From: Amanita rubescens | Lineage: Eukaryota; Basidiomycota; Agaricomycetes; Agaricales; Amanitaceae | Assembly: GCA_015039365.1 (NCBI GenBank) | Contig: WION01000012.1 | Coordinates: 1 to 64,000, forward strand | Length of the DNA: 64,000 nt | Reading direction: 5' to 3' | Part shown: one piece after another, positions 10,438-20,940 of the stretch | How positions within the stretch are numbered: the stretch's first letter is position 1 | Layout: each line of letters opens with the position of its first letter | Notes under the pieces: model-generated | What the model was told of the DNA's origin: nothing | The model's input: the letters and a program-made list of their open reading frames with translations, nothing else | Database searches by the model: none | Translations under genes and position numbers: made by a program

Positions 10438-11230
10438 TGCGCATGCCGTCCGACCCTTTCCGTGTGTTAGATCTGTGACCCGTGCTGCGCCTGTCGATGT
10501 TGGAGGGGCTTCATTAGGAGGAAGTTCCGGTGGGCGGGAGACGCGGGGTAGTTTGTTGAGGAACACTAGGCGTTTCTATTATATGACGCATATATAAGTA
10601 AAAAGCGAGAGAAATTGCTGAGTGAGATGCGAACCTCTAGCATGTTGAGTAGACCCTGTTTCGTAAACAGTCTGGCAGGACGTCGTTCATACCTGTAACG
10701 GATACGTCAGAAAGGAATAGGCAAGTTGGAAGTGATGCTCACATTGATACGAGAAGAGCCGGTCCCGAAGAGTTGAGGTCGACTCCGGGTCCTGCACCGC
10801 CGGAAGCCGACAAACAACCCAGGTGCGTACTTCCTTCCCATAAGAGTTTCCAGACGGTGGCTGTAGAGGCTAAACTGAGGAAACAGAGATGCAAGCTCCC
10901 TTCAAAAACTTGGACGGAGAGCTCTGTCTGAGTGTGTTCTATTTTCGTCGCGCCCTCGTATTCACTCAGAAAGCGGAGTTCTTGGACGTGTGGGCTTGAT
11001 CAGGATAAGAAATCATCTTTGGGCCGATCCTGTACTGCCATTTAACGATTTGGCATTGCGCTTGGCGCCGCGATGAGAATGAGCCGTTACCCATGTTATG
11101 GTCAACTGGCGCTGAATCCTGTTTCGATTCGGGGATGCAAAACTCTGCTAACACGAGCTAGAGGATACGGAGATGGCCCAGAGTGGGTCCTACTGCGACG
11201 ACGCGTCCTGATTTCGGAGGGGAGAATCCA
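10438..11230 (+). repeat. repeat unit R2, copy A
   Basis: About 750 bp matching 13860-14640 (direct) and 43383-44110 (inverted). Shared landmarks in order are CTGTGACCCG/GGCCCTCGTTG near the start, AGGAAGTTCCNNTGGGCGGGA, CACTAGGCGTTTCTATTATA, GAAGAGCCGGTCCC, a CTTGGACGGAG segment and ATGGCCCAGAGTGGGTCCTA at the end. A minus-strand peptide ending SGRVVAVGPTLGHLRIL overlaps the end in every full copy. I do not recognise the encoded protein. Beyond 11230 this copy stays homologous to 43230-43380 (inverted), where copy B diverges. Confidence 0.75.
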
Positions 11231-11556
11231 AAGTTGTGAACCGGTGCTGTAGCTGCGGAAGCGCCGTCTCTCGCTCCGTTTGTTGCTCTTCTATGCCTTC
11301 TTCCCTTCCTTCGTCTTCTTTCCAACCCCATTCCCCCTCTGCTCCTTCGCCGTTTCAAAAGAAGCGGTTGACCCTCCTCTGAGCGTCGGCGGCGGGATAC
11401 TCGAGGGTAGTCCGAGCCCGAGGATGCTGATTTGTCTGCCGAGCGGCACAAGAGGGGCAATGGGCACAGAAATAGTCTCGCTGCTTTCAATGATGATAAG
11501 CTCCGTGTAGCTTCACGTGCAAAGATGCCGCCGGAGGATGATGGCGATACCGCCAT
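11158..11556 (-). other. basic open reading frame overlapping R2 end
   Basis: 132 codons, with a strongly basic middle (KRRRSRGGMGLERRRRKGRR) and a C-terminus APVHNFGFSPPKSGRVVAVG that recurs as FTTLDFSPPNSGRIVAVG at 14590-14650. The recurrence shows that this frame was coding in the ancestral repeat. There is no recognisable domain and no supported start. It may be the 3' exon of an unidentified gene, or a remnant. Confidence 0.25.
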
Positions 11557-12039
11557 TTTCCTCTTTTACCACCGCCAATAATTAGGATCTTGCAATCGGG
11601 CGGAGGGGATCCGCGTGTCATCAGAGAATTAGAGGTGCCCCAGCCCATTCTCCGTGCCAGTTGCCCGTGGGGTGCCAGCAGGGGGAGGCCCTGCACTGCG
11701 GTTTGGGTAGCGGGCGTGGGTGCGGTGCGGGGATCGGGGCTGGGCTTGGAATGCAGCTGGGCTTCTAATTGTACTCGTGGGCCTTTGTACTGGGTTGCTG
11801 GATATGGACTGCAGCCTTTGTGAGGTAGCTCTAAGGGATACGTTGCTCATAGGGACTGAGATGGGGAGGATTCCGGCTCTTCTTTTCTTCTTTCGCCCTC
11901 TTCTCTTGCTTTGCCTTCTTCTCCAACTCCTCCTTCCCCCTGTTGCCTCCCCGTTTCAAGATCCTCTTCGCCCCGGCGCGAACGAAGAGCTATTGGACGA
12001 CACCCAAGAATTACTCGACGCAGCGGACGTAGGGATCCA

Positions 12040-12180
12040 TTTGACGACACTGAGCGGGAGAGGATGCTGACTTTTCTGCCGAACATCTGGTCGACCCCAT
12101 CCTACTGAGCGACGTGCGGCTGGTTTCAAAGGCGTTCGACATGGTCGTTGTGGTCCTCTCCCTCTCTTTTTATAGCGCGG
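12040..12180 (+). repeat. degenerate repeat shared with 11380-11450 and 21893-22060
   Basis: AGGATGCTGACTTTTCTGCC with flanking GTCGACC and TTTCAAA...GTCGTNGTGGTCTTCTCC occurs here and at 21940-22050. A shorter version (CCGAGCCCGAGGATGCTGAT) occurs at about 11420-11445. All three sit in patchwork regions without intact genes, and look like pieces of one lost gene. Confidence 0.5.
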
Positions 12181-13047
12181 CGGCGACATAGGTGAGCAGG
12201 GGGAAATGAATCGTCAGAGGGTTCATAGATCCTGAGCTAGCTCGCTGAATTCTCGAAGAGTTTTGCTTGCAGTTCCAAAGAGCCGATGCCGATGCCATCT
12301 TGTAAAACACCAGGTAAGAACCCTCCTATGGGATCGGCACCGTCCATCCCTCCTTCTCCGCAAGCAAACCAGAAGTCATCGCCATGCGATTTGCGCACGG
12401 TGCCATCATAGCAAACCGCAAAAAGCCTCAACCAACCGGTGCTGGATATAACCAGCCTCAGCGGTCTTGGTGACGGCCGTGTCAACCAGACCCTCGCGTC
12501 TAGTCATGGCGGGGAAGAAGGATGCTCGAATTCATTAATAACATGAGCGGCGAGAAATCGGGGCGCCCAGCCACTGCGAATGATCTATTTGTCTCCGAGA
12601 GGATCCGGGGCTGAACCATCTTCACTTTGCATATGAGCGCTGCAGGATGCGCAAACTGGCGGCCCAACACATTCGTTGTAAAAAGTACCTGCACATGCAA
12701 GAGGATCGGAGCGGTTTAGAAATGGTCTTGAACGCCACGTAGGGCAGGGCAATGGTGCGGCCGCTCCAGCCAGTGCGACGCTCGTATGAGTGCCTCTTCA
12801 CCAGCGCATCGGGACCGTTGCGTTGACCGCAGCCCGACATCTCCGACCGCACCTGCACTGGCGTAGAGTAAACATAAGCATTCGGTTCATGCAATAGATA
12901 AAGAAAAATGGGCCATGCGGGAACATGACCCAGGAGCAACTGAGTCACACCGTCAAGCAGTGATGTCCTCAGCACAGGCATTATGGGTTTGCCTAGCTTA
13001 TCCTGTTGCGCGATGCATCCAGGCATGCAGGCGGGTGGCTCGGGGGT
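12181..13047. other. repeat-derived, no supported gene
   Basis: Bases 12350-12465 are an inverted match to 43050-43165 (ATTTGCGCACGGTGCCATCA and AACCAACCGGTGCTGGATAT). The rest has open frames up to 134 codons on both strands but no recognisable protein. Confidence 0.4.
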
Positions 13048-13283
13048 TGTACTGTAAAGCAGGCTTGAAGTGCGATGCCAAGCTCGGTTTCAGCTGCCCC
13101 ACCGGCTTGCTTTACTCATCCCGTTGCCCTGCTAGGAGAGCTAAGGGGGTCGTTCCACAAAACCGGCTTGGGCGCGATGGCAAGCTCAGTTCGACAACTT
13201 CAATCCGCAAAACCGGTTTGAGGTAACGATGCCAAGGTCGGGATCAACAGCCTCACCGGTTTGCCTTACTCACCCCAGTGCCA
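13048..13283 (+). repeat. imperfect tandem repeat, 2.5 units
   Basis: A unit of about 75 bp (AGCAGGCTTGAAGTGCGATG through CACCGGCTTGCTTTACTCA, 13058-13115) recurs at about 13210-13275 as AACCGGTTTGAGGTAACGATG through CACCGGTTTGCCTTACTCA. A partial unit lies between them (AAACCGGCTTGGGCGCGATG, 13158-13200). The plus-strand frame across it repeats GLKCDAKLGFSCPTGLL-like peptide only in unit 1, so it may not be coding. Confidence 0.6.
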
Positions 13284-13599
13284 GTGGATGGTTGACGAGC
13301 AAAAAGAATAGAAAACTCGACTCTCACCGTTAGATCCCAGGATACAACTGGGGCCGTCACTTGCTGAAGCGCTGAACTTGAAGCCTTGGGCACGATGTGA
13401 GAAAAAGAAAGGTGTCACGAGAAGCTGTGACACCCTGTCAGGTACTGTCACATAACATGGCCTGGTGCCGCATATTAAGGATGAAGCAGATCCGGTTAAT
13501 CATCATCATCATAATTATCAACATTAAATAAAGGCGTCAGGTAGTCTAGCTCTTGTAAAACTTCGTCGTGCGAAAACCCCTCAGACCACGCCCGCGTTC

Positions 13600-13850
13600 C
13601 AACCTGCTCTTGAGAGTCCCAAGGCACTCGTCTCCCTCACCCATTCCTTATCCCCAATGACACCCGGCGCAAAGCTGACATTCAACCTCTCGCTACCCGC
13701 CAGATCAATGACCTCGCACTGCTCGCCTGTTTCGCCAATGTAGTGGTCGTGGAGCTGAGCGGATCACCGTTTCCGACGTTGACGAGGGTGGATACGGAAT
13801 GAGAGCGAGAAGAACGAGACGCAAGCGAGCTTTGGCTTGAGACAGTGACG
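13600..13850 (-). pseudogene. kinesin motor-domain fragment (inverted copy)
   Basis: On the minus strand the sequence reads a SRSYSVSTLVNVGNG-like strand followed in another frame by VIDLAGSERLNVSFAPG. These are the switch-I (SSRSH) and switch-II (DLAGSE) regions of a kinesin motor. The same fragment lies on the plus strand at 44110-44370, and a longer version sits in the kinesin-14 remnant at 47050-48060. Only about 80 residues of a roughly 330-residue motor are left, with a frameshift between the two switches. Confidence 0.7.
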
Positions 13851-13859
13851 TGGAGAGGG

Positions 13860-14640
13860 ACTGGTTAGATCTGTGGCCCTCGTTGCGCCTGTCTATGTTG
13901 GAGGAGCTTCATTTGTTATTGTTAGGAGGAAGTTCCAATGGGCGGGAAGCGCGGGGTAATTGTTGAGGAGCACTAGGCGTTTCTATTATATGACGCATAT
14001 ATAAGTAAAAGGCGAGAGAAATTGCTGAGCGAGATGCGAACCCCTAGCATGTTGAGTAGACCTTGTTTCGTAAACAGTTTGGCAGGACATCGTTCATACC
14101 TGTAACGGATACGTCAGAAGGGAATAGGCAAGTTGGAAGTGATACTCACATTGATACGAGAAGAGCCGGTCCCCGAAGAGTTGAGGTCGACTCCGCGTCC
14201 TGCACCCCTGGAAGCCGACAAACAACCCAGGTGCGAACTTCCTTCCCATAAGAGTTTTCTGACGATGGCTGTAGTAGAGGCTGAACTGAGGAAACGGAGA
14301 TGCAGGCTCCCTTCAAAAACTTGGACGGAGGAGGGCTCTGTCTGAGTGCGTTCTATTTTCGTCGCGGCTTTGTATTCGCTCAGAAAGCGGGGTTCTTGGA
14401 CGTGTGGGCTTGATCAGGATAAGAAATCATCCTTTGGCCGATCCTGTACTGCCATTTAACGATTTGGCATTGCGCTTGGCGCCGCGATGAGAATGAGCCG
14501 TTGCCCATGTTATGGTCAACTGGCGCTGAATCCTTTTTCGATGCAAAACTCTGCTAACACGAGCTAGAGGATACGGAGATGGCCCAGAGTGGGTCCTACT
14601 GCGACAATGCGTCCTGAGTTCGGAGGGGAGAAATCCAAAG
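13860..14640 (+). repeat. repeat unit R2, copy B
   Basis: Direct copy of 10480-11230 and inverted copy of 43383-44110. With the adjoining kinesin fragment it forms an inverted repeat of about 1 kb (13600-14640 versus 43383-44370). Identity to the 43-kb copy looks much higher than to copy A: the 70-codon frames at 14133-14345 and 43847-43635 differ by only one visible residue (PLEAD versus PPEAD). After about 14640 the copies diverge. Confidence 0.75.
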
Positions 14641-15202
14641 TTGTGAACTGGTGCTGGAATCCAAATTCCTTCATAGCGCGATTCTTGACATTGGCGGTCT
14701 CCATGTCACTGCACTTCAGTCGTGAACATCTTGGCGCAGGTACCAACAGTGTCCTGTTGAGACCGTGGGCAGAAAAGGGAAGAAGAATGGCGTTTGACCG
14801 ACATGCATTCCGGACAAAGCTCGCGACTCTTAAGATCTTATTGCCCGTCTTCAAGCTTCAATATTCAATACGGACGAATTTGTGAACAGAGATTTAAGAT
14901 TTGATCAAACGTTGGATTATTTCGACTCGTTTTATGTCAATCGATACGTTGACTCATAGTTTTCTTATTCTATTCTATAGCGACTGTGATGTTCAGATTG
15001 CTTAGGCAATATTATAAAAGAGTTGGTAAATGAATAGGTGATAGAAGTGGTGATAGAAGTAGGATCAGGGTAAACGAGTGTAAATCAGGCGTGGCAAACC
15101 AGCCTCGGAGAACAAAAAGACCCACTAGCAGCGAATGACAACTTAAACACCAATTGAAACTCAAAGGCTCGCCATCATTGTCTTGGATCAATGATCAATC
15201 GA

Positions 15203-16108
15203 TCAGCGCTCAGCGACGGTACTCCTGCCAGCAGAGTCTGCTGTGTTACCGGAGAGCATGACTTTCTGCGCCTTGGCCACAATGCGCTTGAACCATTCAT
15301 TGAAGGTTGTACGTTCGTTCCGCCTGCTGCTGAAATCAGCCTGGCAGTCGAAAGCCTCCTTTGTCAACGTCTTGCCGGAAGACGGATGTTTCTTCCAGGC
15401 CATGATCTTGCTGGTCAAAGTGCCTATGGCCTTTACCGGTACAGGCTATTTGTTTTCTCAGATACTTCAACCAATATGGATCATTGTTAATGAAAGAACT
15501 AACCTTACGACTCGAAGCTAGTCTTTCAACTTTAGCCAGACCCCTCTCAGCCTTCTGGTGTTCTCTAAATAAAGCCGGAAAATAGTCAGCTGAATCCGAA
15601 TATTCATCTGAATCAATCTCAATGATATCAACATGACTGCCTGCGAGAGCCGTAACCGGCGTATCGGTGTGGGTAGATGACGAGATGCTGACTCTGGTAT
15701 TGGTCATGCCAGTGAGCTTGAGGGAAGTAAATTTGCTTCTGGTCCAAATGTGGAAGAGCAGCGGGTCAATGAATTGTTCGGACGGTGTGACCGTGACCGT
15801 TCCGACCAGTATACCAGGAACTTCTCTCGGAAGTTGGGCCACTTCATACAAGATACCAGCATGCGAGGCCATTGCTATCTCAGGCTGTGCATCAGGTAAT
15901 GCCCACCCTTGTCATTTGATCTCTTTCACTCACAGGACTAGATCGGACGGCGACTTGGAACAATGATAACGACAACTGACTCAATACAGACGAACACGTT
16001 TAGATCGGGAAACGGAGCGAATTGAGATGGCGAATTGTCATGCGGCGTCATAGTATTGTGGCAATGAGGTGACTTCAATAAGCAAGCTTGACCGCTCAGC
16101 GGGTTCAT
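15203..16108 (-). CDS. unidentified three-exon gene
   Basis: Exons 16108-15998, 15884-15504 and 15445-15203 join in frame (introns of 113 and 58 bp, GT-AG) into about 244 aa. Exon 2 contains EVAQLPREVPGILVGTVTVT, a Ser/Thr-rich stretch and an acidic patch IIEIDSDEYSDSADYF. Exon 3 is basic and ends SGKTLTKEAFDCQADFSS, then NERTTFNEWFKRIVAKAQK and a Ser/Thr tail. Codon-like structure and consistent joins favour a real gene. I see no signal peptide, membrane segment or known domain. The first exon is the least certain, since an ATG at 15872 within exon 2 could also start the protein. Confidence 0.5.
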
Positions 16109-16639
16109 GTTTATATCTAGGTCCTGTTGATGAGCTGCTGAAGGAATAAAGCCGGAAAGAAAGGCGAGAATGGAGTACGAGGGTAAGGCAACGAAAGTCA
16201 CTACTCGCTAGAGAATTGCTAGAGGAAGGAACATTGAATTTGGTATCCCTGATGCAATTTGGCTGCGTTGCGAAACTAACCGATAGTATCTTGGTCCTAG
16301 CGACTCTCTTCACCCCTTTGAGGTTCACCCATTCCAACCTGACCTGTTTCGTTGAAATGGCCCAGCTCACTTGCGACACATACGCCCCAATCAGTGACCT
16401 CCACTGCAAACATGATTCCCAACAGTGCAATGCAGCTTCAATGGGGCCAGTTCTCAGACGCCCTCTCGAAACAATTCGACACGGTAAGGCCCAAATTCTT
16501 GCGATCTCGACGCCGCCACCAACTCCAACTCCACCTTCCCAGCCTTGTCAGCGTTCAATACCAGCGACACCAAACAGTGTACCTCGAAGATCCAAGGTGC
16601 CAGCTTATCTCCACATTTTGCACTAGTGGAGGTGCAACC

Positions 16640-16985
16640 GCGAAGGGAAAGTCTTTGCTGCTCATAGCTCACCCTTGTGCACGCTTTGCAATGCCTCTTT
16701 ACACCCATCACAAGCATCCGCCTTCTTCGCACACTCAACAATTAAAGCTCGGTCTTTCAATTCATCTGAATACGTGTTCCACTGAACAAGGTTGCATGCC
16801 TCATTCACAGCCAAGGGAAGGTCTTTGCTACGCATAACTCACCTTTGGAGTTTTATCATGCTTCTTTTCACCTGTCGAAAGCATCCGCCATCCTCGCACA
16901 CCCAACAATTAAAGCTCGGTGTTCCAATTCATCTGATTTGCATACGCGTTCCACCGAACGAGGTTGCGTTCATCATTCTCTTTCA
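16640..16985 (-). repeat. tandem duplication of an exon-like unit, about 170 bp
   Basis: Two units (about 16640-16810 and 16811-16985) share GGGAARGTCTTTGCT, GCATCCGCC, CACACNCAACAATTAAAGCT and CGTTCCACYGAACNAGGTTGC. On the minus strand unit 1 reads ECAKKADACDGCKEALQSVH, preceded by CNLVQWNTYSDELKDRAL, with four cysteines. Unit 2 keeps the same frame but with stops. This suggests duplicated Cys-containing exons of a lost gene. No family is recognised. Confidence 0.5.
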
Positions 16986-17689
16986 GCAACGAAAGGTACA
17001 ATTTCTGTCTGCAAAGAGCTCGTCTGGCAGGACGTAGATCGTTCAATGCGGCATATGCGATCACCTTAAAAGGCGATCTTCGATGATAATGTTGTTAAAA
17101 CAAATTTCCGACGATTGTTGTGCAACTGGTGCCTGGGCGTTAAGTTTTCGAGCCGCTGCGAAGGAGGATTTGTCACAGCAATGAGAAGCGCCATAAAAAC
17201 CTCTTGATTTGAAACATTGGCAGAGGACGTGAAGCAGAGAGGCCGACGTCAAGCTTTGTCTGTTACTTGCTTTTCTCAACGTTGGCGGTTCACCACCTCC
17301 ATCGGATCACCGCGCGCATGCTGTGCGTGCCACGATTCAGATTCAACCAGGAGATGGTTGAGCATGGGTGCGTGTTCAAGAAGCACTGCTCTTAGCATAA
17401 CTCAATTTTCAATGCAGATTCAAACCTGCCTTGAATGAGGGGCCCAGATTACCCCTCACAGTCACCCCTTAGCATAGTCGGGGAGTGACGCAAAACGATT
17501 TAGAAAACAAACCCGGACAGAGAAATGCCATATCGTCAACAACGAAGGGATGAAATCAGTCGCAACCGCTTCTCAGGAAGGTCATCTCGACCCCCTGTCA
17601 TCCCTTACAACAACAAAAACCTGGTGAAGAACACTCCCACTGCTCAGCTTAACGAAATTCTGCAGGACCCTCATCATCGACAACATTTG

Positions 17690-18620
17690 TATGACCCCGG
17701 AGAAGAAGGGAGGGTGCTGGCGTAGCCGGGGTTATCCTAAGAGAGTAGTGGGGGTCAAGGTGGGGACTGAGGCCATGCAGAGAAGGACGTCTCCGGCTTG
17801 GCAAAGGAAATCGTCAAAAAATGGAAGCACGCCGTCGATAAAGAGAAATGACCTCAGGGTGTAGTGCCCACCAGGGCGACACGAATGGAAAGGTCGTGCC
17901 AGATGCAGGTCTGTACGATTCGATTTCTCGGTGTTGACAGTAAGGGATTGACGATGGCTTAGGCAAAAGATCAGCAACACCAGCAACTCCTCCAACTGGC
18001 ACACCAACCCCTCGCACTGCTAAAGGCGGCAATGTTAAGGGCGCGACGGGGGACATCGCCAGATACAAGTGCATGGAGCTCATTTACGACGCTTTGGCGT
18101 TTGACTCTGGCGCTCGTGAGTCGCATTTTATCAACCTAACATTTTATTGACCAATGACCAGCTGTGGAGAGCATCGCAAGGAGAACGCGAGGCATGAGTC
18201 CGCCACGTACTCGCGTTTGGTTGCACGACAACCGCATACAAGGCCAAAATCCGCTCTCTTCATCAACTTGAAGGATCTCAGTCTAAGAGAGAGCGTTGTC
18301 AGCGGAGAGATAACTGGTGAAAACTCCCAACCATGATGAGCGAGGAAATGTTTGAAGAACGAAAGGCAGCAGATCTCAAGATAAAAGATGCCAGCCTCTT
18401 CAATTCCCTTGGAGTGGAGGAGCAAGAGGCCGATTCGGAAATGGATGCATTCCAATGCTCGCGATGCAAACAAGTTGGTGTTTCCATCACGCTCATCGAG
18501 GCGCTCATCGTTTATCCCTCTCTTAGAGAAAAACTGATATAGACAAGTGCAGAGTAATACTTCTCCTCCCTATCGTCTAGGCTAATCGAGGCGTTCCGGA
18601 GACTTTCGTTACGTGCGTAT
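17690..18620 (+). pseudogene. transcription elongation factor TFIIS, degenerate copy
   Basis: TFIIS rescues arrested RNA polymerase II. All three regions are traceable in order. Domain I appears as VILRESSGG and DVSGLAKEIVKKWKHAVDKE (17730-17850). The linker has TPTPRTAKGGNVKGATGD. Domain II has RYKCMELIYDALAFDSGA, an intron (about 18115-18167), VESIARRTRG, LFINLKDLSLRESVVSGEIT, and MMSEEMFEERKAADLKIKDA continuing to LGVEEQEAD. The start of the zinc ribbon is FQCSRCKQ, with a later ETFVTC piece near 18600. Breaks include a stop after DKEK, a frameshift between GEITGE and MMSEEM, and loss of most of the zinc ribbon with its acidic DE hairpin. It is therefore not a functional factor. Confidence 0.75.
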
Positions 18621-18639
18621 TCTTCCAGGTTCCTTTCTT

Positions 18640-19849
18640 GTCATCGCCAACTATCTCTCCATCAGCCCCAAAAAACCTTCGGATCTCCATCTTTTTCATT
18701 AGTCGAACAGATCACGACATCAAGGAGTGCAACGCTACGTCAAGAAGGACCATCAGCGAGAACTGAACACGCCTGCCTAATCTTGTCCACCAAACCTTTC
18801 CTCCCCTTCATCCTCCAGAATATCACAATTCCATCGTTCCGGGGATGCTATTCGAACCCAACGAGGCTGCGCCGCACCCCCACGGTATGGACATCCAGAA
18901 CCCCCCCCGGGGAACCGATCGTCACCTTGAGCGGTTCCAACGCCATAGAACAACATGGTACATAGTCCTTTTATAGCAAGAACATTCAACTCATCATCTA
19001 TGACAACCAACAGCTGTCCAATTCGCCAAAAAGTTCCCCCAAAGTCATCGCGACCAGCTCCACTGTCAAGCACACTTACGACCTGCCAGTACTGTGCCCC
19101 AGCGGCGACGACGAAAAGCCTTGATTGGTAATGCTTAGAATGTAGGTAGCCCCCGTAGCCCGTAGTGGAGATGTCTGTACAATTAGGGTATATATTATAT
19201 GTATAATCAAACAAAGCTCATTGAGCTAGTCAATCCTGCGATTGGCAAAACAAAGAAGAGAGACGGAAAACAATTCCGTCAAAAGATCTAAAAGAGAAAT
19301 CCTTAACAATAGACGGATTTGACAGATGAGATGAGGAAATGCGGATCCTGATCAAGGTAACGATGCAAAAGTTTGGTCGCTCCATGGCTTGAATACTTAT
19401 CCTATGGCCAGCAGCGCGGGCCAACGGTCACGTCATCATCACGCTTGCCATATCGCCGCGACTCATCGACATCACTAGTGATGTCGTCTTCAACATCGCG
19501 TCCCATCAGTTGGCCTTGAAAGCGACCATGGTGAAGAATTGAGGCTGAACGTTACCAGTGAGAGGGCCGGGGGACTCAGGGATGTAGACCTGTTGGATGG
19601 AGAGCAAAATCAGAGGTGCGTTGACCCTCAGGCCGCAGCGCTCAACTAGCGATGGAAGGTCAACTGTATTATTCAGGAAAGACATCGAAGGTCGAGGAGT
19701 CGCAAGACGATCTAATATGCACTTCTATCAACGTCACTCCTGGAGTATCAGACTATCAGTGGTGTATCGTTGTAGTATCGACCACATTAGCCGTTACCCG
19801 TCTCCCTGCCTTTTGTTTTAGCCGCCTCCAGGACCTTCAGCGGCTCATC
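18640..19849. other. no recognised gene
   Basis: A 145-codon minus-strand frame (18777-19214) and two plus-strand frames (19597-19821 and 19652-19888) are open but carry no motif I can name. The minus frame is Gly-rich and ends in an acidic ILEDEGEERF tail. AT-rich sequence near 19180-19210 contains TATA-like repeats. These could be exons of a decayed gene. Confidence 0.3.
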
Positions 19850-20520
19850 CTGGGGTTGATCTTGAGCCTCCATCAGTCCTTATCCTAGCAGTTAAGCCTG
19901 AGCCTCGGCTTGACCAGCCGTGATCAAGTAGCCGGACATATGTCCGACTTGAGGGTATGGCTGAGGCTGGGGTCGGGGTCCTTGAACCTGCACTGGTTGT
20001 TGCTGTTGCTGCTGAGGAAGACTCTGGTACTCCGACACATGATATCCTTGCGGCACTCGTGCTCCCTGAAGCTGCCGGCTGCTGTTGCTGCTGCTGAGGA
20101 TGACCAAGATACTCCGGATGATACCCTTGCGAAGGCACTTGTCCTCCCTGAGGCAGATACTCTTGCGTCGATTACTCCTAATGATACGCTTGGGCCTGCG
20201 GTTGCGGTTGCGGTTGCGGTTGCGGTTGTACCTGAGGCTGTTTTTGCGGCTGAGGATGAACTTGGACCTGAGCTTGAGCTTGAGCCTGTGGTTAAGGTTG
20301 AGGCGCAACCTCAGCAGGATACGGAGTCGCACTGTAAGGTACACCCGCACTCCCAGCAGCGCCCATTTGAGGAGGGGTATGATACGTTCCCGGAGGAGAG
20401 TACGCATGTACCTCGAGCTAGTTCTGGGGCAGCGGAGGCAACGGCTTCTAGTTATTCAAAGATTCTTGAAGAATGGATTGCATCATCTCCGCATCGTAGG
20501 GGGCTCGATGTCTACCAATA
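19850..20520 (-). pseudogene. Gln/Pro-rich protein gene remnant with low-complexity sequence
   Basis: Minus-strand frames alternate between glutamine-rich coding pieces: SPPGTYHTPPQMGAAGSAG, a PQPQAQAQAQVQV run, QGYHPEYLGHPQQQQQQ and GYHVSEYQSLPQQQQQQPVQ, ending near PYPQVGHMSGYL. Stops and frame changes separate them. On the DNA level there is a perfect hexanucleotide array (GGTTGC, about 20195-20228) and CAG/CTG-type triplets. The two GYHxxEYxxxPQQQQQQ blocks suggest an internal duplication. It resembles the disordered tail of a fungal regulatory protein; the identity is unknown. Confidence 0.45.
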
Positions 20521-20789
20521 GAAAGGGACGAGAGACGAGCGCTATCACGATCTCGGCGGACGACAGAGACAGACTACTTGGGTGTTTCGACCGACCCATT
20601 GTCTCTTGCTTTCCAAAAGAGCCGTTTCTGCTTCCAACTTCAGCGTGTAATAGTCATGCAATGGGCACTTGTTCGTATTGACAGAAACGCCCGGAGGGCT
20701 GAGTTGAGGCGGCACGGTCATGGATGCTGGGGTCTGGATCCTTGGTAAAAGTCCTTAATGTTATAGCCATCGGACATTCAGAGCTGAAA

Positions 20790-20940
20790 ATGATACAAGT
20801 AAGAGCCAGTCCCTGAAGAGTTGAGGTTGACGCCGCTGGAAGCCCAGATCCGAACCTCCTTCCCATAAGCCTAAAGAGTTTCCAGACGATGGCTGTAAAG
20901 GCTGAACTGAGGAAACAGAGATACAAGCTAGTGTGCCTCC
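20790..20940 (+). repeat. repeat unit R2, short copy C
   Basis: GAGCCAGTCCCTGAAGAGTT through CTTCCTTCCCATAAG, and CTGAACTGAGGAAACAGAGA, match the middle of R2 (10755-10900, 14160-14310 and 43680-43830 inverted) with an internal deletion of about 40 bp. Only about 140 bp is left. Confidence 0.7.

Noticed and set aside
20085..20681. 198-codon Arg/Leu-rich plus-strand protein
   Set aside because: Its composition is produced by reading the Gln-rich, GGTTGC-repeat region in the wrong strand and frame.
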